Shown: positions 16,627-24,440 of the stretch, piece by piece
Position numbering within the stretch: position 1 is the stretch's first letter
How the letters are laid out: every line of letters begins with the position of its first letter
DNA from: JAVZCJ01 sp964532175
Lineage (GTDB): Archaea > Thermoproteota > Nitrososphaeria_A > Caldarchaeales > JAVZCJ01
Reading direction: 5' to 3'
DNA length: 32,536 nt
Assembly (NCBI GenBank): GCA_964532175.1
Contig: CAZHGP010000012.1
Coordinates: forward strand, 1 to 32,536
The notes under the pieces: generated by a model
Database searches by the model: none
What the model was told of the DNA's origin: nothing
Seen by the model: only the letters and a program-made list of their open reading frames with translations
Made by a program: the position numbers and the translations under genes

Positions 16627-17697
16627 TTAAAATTTATTTTTTAAGCCGACACCTTCACAAGTTATTAATGCAGATTCGTTTAATCTTCCATCTATTTTAA
16701 ATTTTGCTCCAATTAATTTTTTACATATTTCAATACTTGTTAATGTATGTAATGTAAGTTCACTTACTTTTATTTTAGATAAACCCTCCGCTAAACTAAT
16801 CCATATTATAAGTTGATCTCCTAAATGCTTATCAACAGGGGATTTTGTACTCAATTGTTTAATCAATTCATTTGCTGCTTCAAAACCAACTTTTTCAGCT
16901 GGTTTACCCAATTTACCTAGATTATCAGAAGCTACAATTGAATTTGATGATAAGTAAGCGTATAATATTATTCCACATCCAGGGCTTACAGAACATTTAG
17001 GATCATCTTTTTGAAGAATTTCTAAATCTATTTCAATATTTTTATATCCTGATTTTTCTAATAATTGCTTAGCACTTTGAGCTATTCTTTTAGCTATATG
17101 ATCTGGGAGTAAAGAGCTATATGATAACCCTTTAATATATTCAATTTTTCCAAAATCTATTAATTCGATTGGTTTTAAATAATCTACTGGAATTGAATAA
17201 GCTTTAACTATTCCTTGACCCTTAGGATAAAACCCTCTTTTAATTAATTCAACATCCCCTTTATATCCCATCCTTTTTAATACGGGTAATAAAACTTCTT
17301 TAAGATACTCTACAGGAGGTGCAAGAGGATTATTAGTCCCCCCTCTTAATTCAACTTCTATTTTTCCATTAGAAAAAGCCATAACAGGCATTAAGCTTTG
17401 AAGAATTAAAGTTGTGCTAGCTGCAGTACCAGCATCAAAAAAGAAACTGCCACTATTTCTTGCTCCTGGATAAAAAAATATCTCTCTTGAGCCAACTTCT
17501 AAACCTTTTACATTAGCATTAACAATTTTAGCAACAGCTTTAATAGCTGTTACATGTTGAGGTCTTAATCCTGGAGGAACTCTTTTAGCTCTAATATTAT
17601 AAACTTTTACAGGATTTCCTATAACTGCTGAAAAAGAGATAGCATTTCTAAGTATTTGTCCTCCTCCTTCTCCAAAAGAACCATCTATTTCGATCAT
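16627..17697 (-). CDS. rtcA: RNA 3'-terminal phosphate cyclase RtcA
   Basis: Converts RNA 3'-phosphate ends to 2',3'-cyclic phosphates using ATP through an enzyme-AMP intermediate. The protein has 356 residues. It starts MIEIDGSFGEGGGQILRNA, the typical RtcA signature. Further family stretches are RVPPGLRPQH, ARNSGSFFFDAGTAAS, ELRGGTNNPLAPPVEY and GCGIILYAYL. The catalytic His that is adenylylated is H291 in DKHLGDQ. In archaea the enzyme may also serve tRNA or rRNA end repair. The ATG at 17697 gives the family N-terminus directly. It is followed on the same strand by nadM. Confidence 0.97.
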   Translation of the reverse strand: MIEIDGSFGEGGGQILRNAISFSAVIGNPVKVYNIRAKRVPPGLRPQHVTAIKAVAKIVNANVKGLEVGSREIFFYPGARNSGSFFFDAGTAASTTLILQSLMPVMAFSNGKIEVELRGGTNNPLAPPVEYLKEVLLPVLKRMGYKGDVELIKRGFYPKGQGIVKAYSIPVDYLKPIELIDFGKIEYIKGLSYSSLLPDHIAKRIAQSAKQLLEKSGYKNIEIDLEILQKDDPKCSVSPGCGIILYAYLSSNSIVASDNLGKLGKPAEKVGFEAANELIKQLSTKSPVDKHLGDQLIIWISLAEGLSKIKVSELTLHTLTSIEICKKLIGAKFKIDGRLNESALITCEGVGLKNKF

Positions 17698-17744
17698 TAT
17701 TGTTTCATAAATTTTTTTAACTTAAAAAAAAGAAGGGGAATATT

Positions 17745-18752
17745 TTAGGATTCTCTTTTCCATTTTATTGGTCTAATATTCAATACTTCTTTATTAACAA
17801 GTGTAGGTGGCTTTTCACCTTTATGAAAAGCTATAAGATTTTCTGCAACAAGTTCAGCCATTCTAGACCTAGTTTCATAACTTGCGCTAGCAATGTGTGG
17901 AGCAACTACTACATTAGGAAGTTTTAATAATGGATTATTTTTAGGAGTTGGTTCCTTCTCAAAAACATCCAATCCTGCTCCTGCAATCCATTTTTCTTTT
18001 AATGCTTTATACAATGCTTTTTCATCTATTACTGGCCCTCTAGAAGTATTTATAAGAATTGCATTTTTCTTCATTAATTTCAATTTTTCTTCATTTATTA
18101 AATGCCTTGTTTCATTTGTTAATGGAACATGCAATGTAACAAAGTCTGATTCTTTTAAAATATCATCTAAATCTTTATAAATTATTCCTAATTCTTTCTC
18201 TATATCTTCTCTTCTTATTGTATCATAGTATAATATTCTCATATTGAAACCTTTTGCTCTTCTTGCAATTGCACTTCCAATCCTTCCTAATCCAATTATT
18301 CCAAGAGTTGAACCATGTACATCGTATCCAAGAAACATTTCAGGATGCCAACCAACTTTCCACTTTCCTTTACGTACATAATTATCAGCTTCAACAACCC
18401 TGCGTGCAACAGCCATCATCAATGTCCATGCAAAATCAGCTGTTGTTTCAGTTAATACTTCAGGAGTATTCGTAACATATATGCCTCTTTTTGTAGCTTC
18501 ATTAATATCTATATTATCATAACCAACAGCTAATTGAGCAATAATAGATAAATATGGAGCAGCATCCATTACTTCAGCATCTATTTTATCTGAAAGTAGA
18601 GAAACCATTCCATCAGCATTTTTTATCCTTCTAATAATTTGTTTTTTGGTTGGAGGGCCATATTTTGGCCATAAATCGATATCAAAGTATTCTTTTATTT
18701 TATTAAGTCCTCTATCAGGTATTTTTCTTGAAATAAATATTTTTGGTTTCAT
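17745..18752 (-). CDS. gyaR: Glyoxylate/hydroxypyruvate reductase (D-2-hydroxyacid dehydrogenase)
   Basis: Reduces glyoxylate to glycolate or hydroxypyruvate to glycerate with NAD(P)H. It has the D-2-hydroxyacid dehydrogenase layout: an N-terminal substrate lobe (FISRKIPDRGLNKIKEYFD), the dinucleotide motif GLGRIGSAIARRAKG, a catalytic Arg near INTSRGPVIDE, Glu in DVFEKEPTP, and His in APHIASASYETR. The start is ATG 18752, with GGTTGAT nine bases ahead; a TTG at 18761 would lie inside that site. Length from this start is 335 residues, as in Thermococcus GyaR. The glycerate kinase gene is divergent, 96 bases away, so the two are likely regulated together and act in the same glycerate branch. 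Confidence 0.93.
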   Translation of the reverse strand: MKPKIFISRKIPDRGLNKIKEYFDIDLWPKYGPPTKKQIIRRIKNADGMVSLLSDKIDAEVMDAAPYLSIIAQLAVGYDNIDINEATKRGIYVTNTPEVLTETTADFAWTLMMAVARRVVEADNYVRKGKWKVGWHPEMFLGYDVHGSTLGIIGLGRIGSAIARRAKGFNMRILYYDTIRREDIEKELGIIYKDLDDILKESDFVTLHVPLTNETRHLINEEKLKLMKKNAILINTSRGPVIDEKALYKALKEKWIAGAGLDVFEKEPTPKNNPLLKLPNVVVAPHIASASYETRSRMAELVAENLIAFHKGEKPPTLVNKEVLNIRPIKWKRES

Positions 18753-18848
18753 TTTAATCAACCTTTATTAAAAAATATTTTTTTCTATTATTTAAGATTT
18801 TAAATATTAATCGATTGAAATAAAAGAATAGATTTTGGAGGGGATAAA

Positions 18849-20222
18849 ATGATTATAAAAAATTTTAATGAGCTTATTGAAAATACATCTAAAGAATATA
18901 GAAGAGCTAGAAAATTGGCATTGCTTTCTCTTAATAAAGCTATATCTTCAGTATTACCTAAAAATCTTATACATGGGAAAATTTTAAGAAAGAAGAATAT
19001 TGTTATTTTCGGAGAAAGGAAATACAATTTAAATGATTATAGTGAAATAGTTGTTCTTGGTATAGGAAAAGCATGTGTTGAAATGTGTGAAGCATTATTA
19101 GAAATACTACCAGATAAAATTTCTAGAGGTTTATTAATTACTAAACATGAGCAAGTTAAAAAAATAGATTCAAGAATAGAAGTTTTAGGAGCTGGTCATC
19201 CAATACCTGATAAAAAAGGTGAAGAAGCTGCAAGAAAGCTTCTTGAATTAGCAAGGAATGTTGATAAAAATTCTTTAACAATTTTCCTAGTTTCTGGAGG
19301 TGGATCAGCATTAATGCCTTTACCTAAAGAAGGTTTAACTCTTGAAGATAAAATTGAAACAACTAAATTATTACTTAGATCTGGAGCAACTATAAATGAA
19401 ATGAATATTGTTAGAAAACATTTATCAGCTGTAAAAGGAGGATGGATCGCGAAGAATTCAAATAGTAAAAATTTAGTAAGTTTAATAATTTCGGATATAG
19501 TTGGAGATCCCATTCATTTTATTGCTTCAGGTCCTACTGCTCCGGATCCTACAACTTATGAAGATGCAATAAATGTACTTATTAGAAGAAATTTATGGGA
19601 TAAAGTTCCTGAAAATGTTAGAAAGCATCTTTTAAAAGGTAAGAATCATGAAATTGAAGAAACTCCTAAACCAGAAGATAAAGTTTTTAGAAAAGTATAC
19701 AATTTCATCATAGGAAGCAATAAAGATGCATGTAAAGCAGCTTATAATGAAGCTATAAAAAATGGTTTAAAAAGCATAATATTAACAACTCATTTAGAAG
19801 GTGAAGCTAGAGAAGTAGGTATAGTAATTTCTTCAATCGCTAAAGACCTTTATAAAAATAATTTTCCATTAAAGAAGAAATCTGCAATAATTATTGGAGG
19901 AGAAACAACAGTTACTGTAAAAGGCTCTGGAAAAGGTGGAAGAAATCAAGAATGTGTTTTATCAGCTACTATTGGGTTTTCTGGATTAAAAGGGATTGCT
20001 TTTGCATCTATTGGAACAGATGGAATAGATGGAATTACTAACGCTGCTGGAGCTATTAGTGATGGTGGAAATTTTGAGAAAGCAATATCGAAAGGATTAA
20101 ATATAAATGAATTCTTAGATAATAATGATTCATATAGTTTCTTTGAAAAAATTGGAGATTTAATTTATACAGGCCCAACAGGAACTAATGTTGGAGATAT
20201 AGCTATCTTGGTTTACACTTAA
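18849..20222 (+). CDS. gckA: Glycerate 2-kinase, GckA/MOFRL family
   Basis: Phosphorylates D-glycerate, in archaea usually to 2-phosphoglycerate, using ATP. The protein of 457 residues has the full two-domain layout. The N-terminal domain has VVLGIGKACVEMCEA and the nucleotide stretch FLVSGGGSALMPLP, with IVRKHLSAVKGG after it. The middle has SDIVGDPIHFIASGPTAPDP. The C-terminal MOFRL domain has GGETTVTVKG, GRNQECVLSA and GTDGIDGITNAAGAI. The start ATG 18849 has a strong GGAGGGGAT site. It is transcribed away from the hydroxypyruvate reductase gene. Together they would turn hydroxypyruvate or glyceraldehyde-derived glycerate into a glycolytic intermediate, as in the non-phosphorylating Entner-Doudoroff route. 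Confidence 0.96.
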   Translation: MIIKNFNELIENTSKEYRRARKLALLSLNKAISSVLPKNLIHGKILRKKNIVIFGERKYNLNDYSEIVVLGIGKACVEMCEALLEILPDKISRGLLITKHEQVKKIDSRIEVLGAGHPIPDKKGEEAARKLLELARNVDKNSLTIFLVSGGGSALMPLPKEGLTLEDKIETTKLLLRSGATINEMNIVRKHLSAVKGGWIAKNSNSKNLVSLIISDIVGDPIHFIASGPTAPDPTTYEDAINVLIRRNLWDKVPENVRKHLLKGKNHEIEETPKPEDKVFRKVYNFIIGSNKDACKAAYNEAIKNGLKSIILTTHLEGEAREVGIVISSIAKDLYKNNFPLKKKSAIIIGGETTVTVKGSGKGGRNQECVLSATIGFSGLKGIAFASIGTDGIDGITNAAGAISDGGNFEKAISKGLNINEFLDNNDSYSFFEKIGDLIYTGPTGTNVGDIAILVYT

Positions 20223-20341
20223 AAACCAAATTTTTAAAATAATAAAATAAAGAAGAGAAAAATTAAATCCTTTTAAAACTAAATCTTTTAATAAATTTAT
20301 ATTTTTAAGTTATCTTATAATATTCATCTTGGTATTATGAA

Positions 20342-21334
20342 ATGAAAGTTTTATTTTTGAAAAGAAAAGAAATAGAATCTTTAATATCTATGAATGAAGT
20401 TTTAAATGTAGTAGAACAGGCATTTAGAGAAAAAGGATTAAAAAGGGTGCAAATGCCTCCTAAACTTTATCTTTTTTATCATAAATATAATGGTGATCTT
20501 AGAGCAATGCCATCTTATTTAGAAGCTTTAGATATTTCAGCTGTAAAAATAGTTAATTCTCATCCAAATAATATGAAATTATACAATTTACCAACAGTTA
20601 TGGCTACAATAATTTTAATAGATCCTAGAAATGGTGCTCCTTTATCTATTATGGAAGGCTCATGGATAACTGCTATGAGAACTGGAGCAGCTAGTGGAAT
20701 TGCTTCAAAATACTTAGCTAGAAAAGATTCTCATAAACTTGGATTAATTGGAGCAGGTGCTCAAGCTGAAACTCAAATATTAGCAATTTCTTCTATTCTG
20801 AATATTAAAGAAGTATACATTTATGATAAAGATAAAGAAAAAATGGAAAAATTCATTTTAAAATATATTGAAAAATATGGTAAAAAAATTATTATAAATC
20901 CTGTCGATAAACCTGAAGAAGCTGTAAAAAATATGGATATAGTTGTAACAGCTACTCCATCCAGAGAACCTATAGTTAAAAAAGATTGGATTAGCTCTGG
21001 AATGCATATAAATTCTATTGGAGCAGATGCTCCGGGTAAAGAAGAACTTGATCCAGAAATACTTAAAATATCAAAAATCGTCGTAGATGATATTGATCAA
21101 GCAGCTCATGGAGGAGAAATAAACGTGCCTCTTTCAAAAGGTATTATTTCATTAAAAAATGTGTATGCAGAATTAGGAGAAATAGTAGCTGGTTTTAAAT
21201 TTGGAAGAGAATCAATAGAAGAAATAACAGTTTTTTGCTCAACTGGTTTAGCTATACAAGACGCTGTAACAGCTAAGCTTGTATATGATAAAGCTTTAGA
21301 AAAGAATGTAGGACAATGGATCGATTTTTTCTAA
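20342..21334 (+). CDS. Ornithine cyclodeaminase / alanine dehydrogenase family protein
   Basis: NAD(P)-dependent enzyme of 330 residues, family length. The substrate-side residues are K69 (AVKIVNSHP) and R113 (MRTGAASGIA); the dinucleotide motif is GAGAQAETQ at 137-145. The segment INSIGADAPGKEELD carries the catalytic Asp, and STGLAIQDAVTA near the C-terminus is also typical. The family contains archaeal alanine dehydrogenase, ornithine cyclodeaminase, ketimine reductase and related imine reductases, and sequence alone does not separate them well. The archaeal genes most like this one are often alanine dehydrogenases. The start ATG 20342 has only a weak GGT-type site. The downstream region is a decayed permease, so no pathway partner is seen. 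Confidence 0.9.
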   Translation: MKVLFLKRKEIESLISMNEVLNVVEQAFREKGLKRVQMPPKLYLFYHKYNGDLRAMPSYLEALDISAVKIVNSHPNNMKLYNLPTVMATIILIDPRNGAPLSIMEGSWITAMRTGAASGIASKYLARKDSHKLGLIGAGAQAETQILAISSILNIKEVYIYDKDKEKMEKFILKYIEKYGKKIIINPVDKPEEAVKNMDIVVTATPSREPIVKKDWISSGMHINSIGADAPGKEELDPEILKISKIVVDDIDQAAHGGEINVPLSKGIISLKNVYAELGEIVAGFKFGRESIEEITVFCSTGLAIQDAVTAKLVYDKALEKNVGQWIDFF

Positions 21335-21769
21335 AAATTTAAGTGTAAATTTATGAAGAAAAATACAATTAATAAAAGATTTCTCAAAAAAATTTATTGA
21401 ATGGTTTAGTTTTCTTTTTATCAAATTTAGTTCTTGCATTAATAATGAATTTCTTCTTATTTTATAATCCAATGCTTGAAAAATTTAATTCAGATTTAAA
21501 GAATATAAGTTTTCTTGAAAAATTTTCTTCATATATACAGCTGTAATAGCTATAACTATACAATCTGGATTGGATATTCTAAGATATGGTAATCCATGGA
21601 GAATAAATCTTTAAAAAGCTGAGAAACTTTTAGGCACACCTAAATCGCCAATAATTACTTAGGGCACGATGCTTTCTTGTCATTTTTCTATGGTGTTTCT
21701 CTTAAACCTTGGTGGACAATATTTCCACCTGGATTATCTTTAGTATTGTTAACATTATCTCTCATATTT

Positions 21770-21824
21770 ATTGGAGATGTATTTTCCGATTATTTAAATC
21801 CATTTAAAAAAATAATAACTTTAC
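21770..21824 (+). repeat. 55-base direct copy, left side of the gap
   Basis: These 55 bases, from ATTGGAGATG to ATAACTTTAC, are repeated without change at 21925-21979. The copy ends exactly at the first N. It is part of the permease remnant. The pattern is that of two contig ends sharing one assembly word, not a biological repeat. Confidence 0.95.
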
Positions 21825-21924
21825 NNNNNNNNNNNNNNNNNNNNNNNNNNNNNNNNNNNNNNNNNNNNNNNNNNNNNNNNNNNNNNNNNNNNNNNNNNNN
21901 NNNNNNNNNNNNNNNNNNNNNNNN
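21825..21924. other. Assembly gap of exactly 100 Ns
   Basis: A run of 100 unknown bases, the customary size for a scaffold gap of unknown length. It sits between two identical 55-base copies, so the real gap is probably zero or negative. Confidence 0.99.
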
Positions 21925-21979
21925 ATTGGAGATGTATTTTCCGATTATTTAAATCCATTTAAAAAAATAATAACTTTAC
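21925..21979 (+). repeat. 55-base direct copy, right side of the gap
   Basis: Identical to 21770-21824 and starting exactly at the first base after the Ns. It also holds the last codons, on the minus strand, of the VanZ-like gene. Confidence 0.95.
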
Positions 21980-22304
21980 TTAATTTTTTTAAAATATAAA
22001 GAATTATGAAAGCTATAATTACTCCTAAAAAATTGTTTCTCAAATCTAAAATATTGGAATTTCTCCATGGTATAGCTAATTGTAATGTTTCTGTTAAAGG
22101 AGTTAAAGCTATTGAAATAAATAAAGCTTTAGAATTAAAACCCAATGCAAAAACCCAGAGAATAGATAAAATAGTATAAGAGAAAGTATGCCCAAAACTT
22201 AAAGTTTTATCTTGTTCTTCTATGGATAACTCCGGTATAGGTATAACAGATGCTATTATAATAAAAAATGTCCATGTTATAGCTGCAAATTTTTTTATAT
22301 TCAT
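21945..22304 (-). CDS. VanZ-like membrane protein
   Basis: Small membrane protein of 119 residues with about four hydrophobic segments. The VanZ-family pattern is visible: an N-terminal segment followed by SVIPIPEL, then DKTLSFGHTFSYTILSIL with the conserved Lys and His, then TETLQLAIPWRNSNILDLRNNFLG, with Glu, Gln, Arg, Asp and Asn residues before the last segment. VanZ of Gram-positive bacteria gives low teicoplanin resistance; the role of the archaeal members is unknown. The ATG at 22304 is used. Its last 35 bases lie in the copied 55-base segment, overlapping on the opposite strand the tail of the permease remnant. Confidence 0.85.
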   Translation of the reverse strand: MNIKKFAAITWTFFIIIASVIPIPELSIEEQDKTLSFGHTFSYTILSILWVFALGFNSKALFISIALTPLTETLQLAIPWRNSNILDLRNNFLGVIIAFIILYILKKLSKVIIFLNGFK

Positions 22305-22412
22305 TTTAATCCATCATTTTATGAGTTTAATTTTTAAACTTAAATATTATTTTCTCATAGGATATTATAAAAACTTTTAATATTCCTATTTTAATAATAA
22401 TCTAGATTTTAA

Positions 22413-23186
22413 ATGAAAATTATGATATGTGGTAAAGGTGGAACAGGAAAGACTGCTTTAACAGTTCTTATTGCTAAGATTTTATCAAAATATTATAAAG
22501 TTTACATAATCGATTCTGATGAATCGAATATAGTTTTACCAATGCTTTTAGGTGTAGCTCCACCTAAGCCTTTAGTAGAATATATAGGTGGAAAAAAGGA
22601 AGAAGAAGAATTTGAAAAAATGGAAACCGATATAGCTAAAGCTTTAATTAAAGCAAAAGAAGGAATAAAACTTGATTTGTTACCATTTGATTACATTTCT
22701 TTTTCTAATGAAGGAATAGGATTGGTTATTATAGGAAAAGTTAGAGAATATGGTGAAGGATGTGCATGTCCATTCAATATACTTACAAAAATATTGCTAA
22801 GTAATTTAGCATTAGATAAAAATGAGATTGTTTTAATAGATACGGATGCTGGGGTAGAACATGTTGGTAGAAAAATTGAAGAAGTAAGCGATGGTATAAT
22901 AGCTATAGTAGATCCTACGATAGAATCTCTCGAAATAGCTTCATTATTGAAAAAAATTGCCTTAAACTTAAATAAAAAATTTTGGGTTATAGCTAATAAA
23001 ATTACAAATGAAATTGAAGAAATATTAATAAAAGAAGCAGAAAATATGGGATTAAAAATAGATGGAATAATAAGATTTGATAAAAAAATGTATCTTTCAT
23101 ATTTAAAAAGAGAACCTTTAAAAGCTGATGTAGCATTAATAGATTTAGAAGAAATATTAAAAAGATTAAATTTAATTAATATTTAA
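22413..23186 (+). CDS. cooC: CooC/AcsF-type nickel-insertion ATPase
   Basis: SIMIBI-class ATPase of 257 residues. The deviant Walker A motif is GKGGTGKT at 7-14 and the Walker B-like segment is IVLIDTDAGVEHVGR. The C117-x-C119 pair in EGCACP matches the metal-binding CxC of CooC, which forms a site at the dimer interface and matures the nickel cluster of carbon monoxide dehydrogenase. Related AcsF does the same for acetyl-CoA synthase. The start is ATG 22413 with MKIMICGKGG at once. The glycosidase that follows ten bases later has no evident functional link. No CODH gene lies in the window, so the target enzyme is inferred. Confidence 0.9.
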   Translation: MKIMICGKGGTGKTALTVLIAKILSKYYKVYIIDSDESNIVLPMLLGVAPPKPLVEYIGGKKEEEEFEKMETDIAKALIKAKEGIKLDLLPFDYISFSNEGIGLVIIGKVREYGEGCACPFNILTKILLSNLALDKNEIVLIDTDAGVEHVGRKIEEVSDGIIAIVDPTIESLEIASLLKKIALNLNKKFWVIANKITNEIEEILIKEAENMGLKIDGIIRFDKKMYLSYLKREPLKADVALIDLEEILKRLNLINI

Positions 23187-23196
23187 TTGATTAGCC

Positions 23197-24393
23197 TTGA
23201 AATTAGATCAATTAATAATAAAAGCTAAAGAAATATTATATGAAAATTTAAAAGAATTTGGTGGACATAAAATTGTTGTTCCGCATCTTAATGGTTATCC
23301 TATACCGTATTGCTGGGATACAGCTTTTCATGTATTAGCTCTATCGCATATAGATCCATTACTTGCTAAAGAGAATATTGAAGCTCTCCTTTCTTTACAA
23401 AAAGAGAATGGTATGATCCCAAATGCTCCTGTAGAAGTATATAATCAAGATTTAAGAAGTCAACCACCTATCATAATATATGCAGCAAACTATTATTCAA
23501 ATATAACAAAAGATTTTGAAGGCTTAAAAAATTGGTATCCTAAATTAAAGAAGTTTTATGAATGGTGGAACAATTATGGTGATCCGATAGATTCAATTAA
23601 TGGGCTTGTAAGTCCATTTACTGGTGCAAGAAGTGAAAATTCAATGATGGCATACTGGGCTATATGTTCAACTGGTATGGATAATCATGCTTTATATGAT
23701 TTTGTTAATGGAGAAACTTTAAAAAGGAATGGATTTTACTATATACCAATCGAGGATCTTTTGCTTAATAATGTTCTTGCTGCAGATGCTGAAGCTTTAT
23801 TTGAAATCGCTAACAAATTGGGAATAGAAAATGATGCAAAAAAATTTCAATATGAATATTACAAAAAAGCTTCTCTTATTAATAAATATATGTGGAATGA
23901 GAAAGAGAGTTTTTATTATCCTATTGATTGGAAAGGGAATATTATTAAAGTTAAATCTATACAAGCATTCACATCATTATTTTCAAAAATATTAGATTAT
24001 AAAAATGCTTCTCGAATCATTTCTCATCTTATTTCTCCAAAAGAATTTTGGGGGAAATATGGAATACCAACAATAGCTTTTGATGATGAAAAATATATGT
24101 CTCCTCAACCATCCTGGTTATATTCTTTGGATCCATACTATTGGAGAGGACCAATATGGGCTCCTACAACATATTTCATTTTTAAAGGTTTATTAAATTA
24201 TGGTTATGAAGAAATTGCTAAAGAGTTAGCAATAAAATGGTTTAATTTAATTAATAAAACAAAAGTTTTTGCTGAATATTATTATGAAGATGGTAAACCA
24301 GGTTTAACAGGTCTTTACAATTTTGGATGGACAGCAGCAGTAACAATTATTCTTGCGATAGAAAGCAATTTAATAAAACCTAAAAATTTATGA
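23197..24393 (+). CDS. GH63/MGH1-like (alpha/alpha)6-barrel glycoside hydrolase
   Basis: Predicted inverting glycosidase of 398 residues with the toroid fold of trehalases, GH63 and mannosylglycerate hydrolase MGH1. Typical stretches are YCWDTAFHVLAL near residue 40, STGMDNHALYD with D162 as the likely general acid, YWRGPIWAPT near 316-325, and a Glu in FAEYYYEDGKPG (E360 or E364) as the likely base. No signal peptide is seen, so it acts inside the cell. Substrate could be a compatible solute such as mannosylglycerate, glucosylglycerate or trehalose, or a short alpha-glucoside or mannoside. The start is TTG at 23197. It closely follows cooC (10 bases) and is likely on the same transcript. Confidence 0.82.
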   Translation: MKLDQLIIKAKEILYENLKEFGGHKIVVPHLNGYPIPYCWDTAFHVLALSHIDPLLAKENIEALLSLQKENGMIPNAPVEVYNQDLRSQPPIIIYAANYYSNITKDFEGLKNWYPKLKKFYEWWNNYGDPIDSINGLVSPFTGARSENSMMAYWAICSTGMDNHALYDFVNGETLKRNGFYYIPIEDLLLNNVLAADAEALFEIANKLGIENDAKKFQYEYYKKASLINKYMWNEKESFYYPIDWKGNIIKVKSIQAFTSLFSKILDYKNASRIISHLISPKEFWGKYGIPTIAFDDEKYMSPQPSWLYSLDPYYWRGPIWAPTTYFIFKGLLNYGYEEIAKELAIKWFNLINKTKVFAEYYYEDGKPGLTGLYNFGWTAAVTIILAIESNLIKPKNL

Positions 24394-24440
24394 ATTAAAA
24401 ATATTAAATTTCTTAATTCTATTTAATTTTTTTATTATTT

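Larger units (their letters stand above)
21376..21999 (+). pseudogene. Remnant of an oligopeptide/dipeptide-type ABC permease (OppC-like)
   Basis: The clearest piece is read from about 21668: DAFLSFFYGVSLKPWW, then FPPGLSLVLLTLSLIFIGD and DYLNPF. This is the typical C-terminus of DppC/OppC permeases. The piece before it, in another frame, reads GTPKSPIIT, stop, GTMLS; the stop (TAG at 21660-21662) stands where family members have Trp (TWGTML). A further stop lies at 21612-21614 and a frameshift at about 21665-21670. Upstream, 21376-21546 is open and hydrophobic but I cannot align it with confidence; the usual EAA loop is missing. After the N run the same end is repeated, finishing with TAA at 21997-21999. 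No partner genes of a peptide importer are near. Confidence 0.75.

Noticed and set aside
21376..21546. Short hydrophobic open frame as a separate small membrane protein
   Set aside because: No start with a ribosome binding site, and it leads directly into the decayed permease, so it is more simply part of that remnant.
21677..21952. Open frame spanning the N run
   Set aside because: It is open only because Ns are not stops. Its first part is the permease remnant and its last codons belong to the copied 55 bases.
21770..21979. The 55-base copies as a transposon target duplication or attachment site
   Set aside because: They abut a run of exactly 100 Ns with no element visible; an assembly cause is much simpler.
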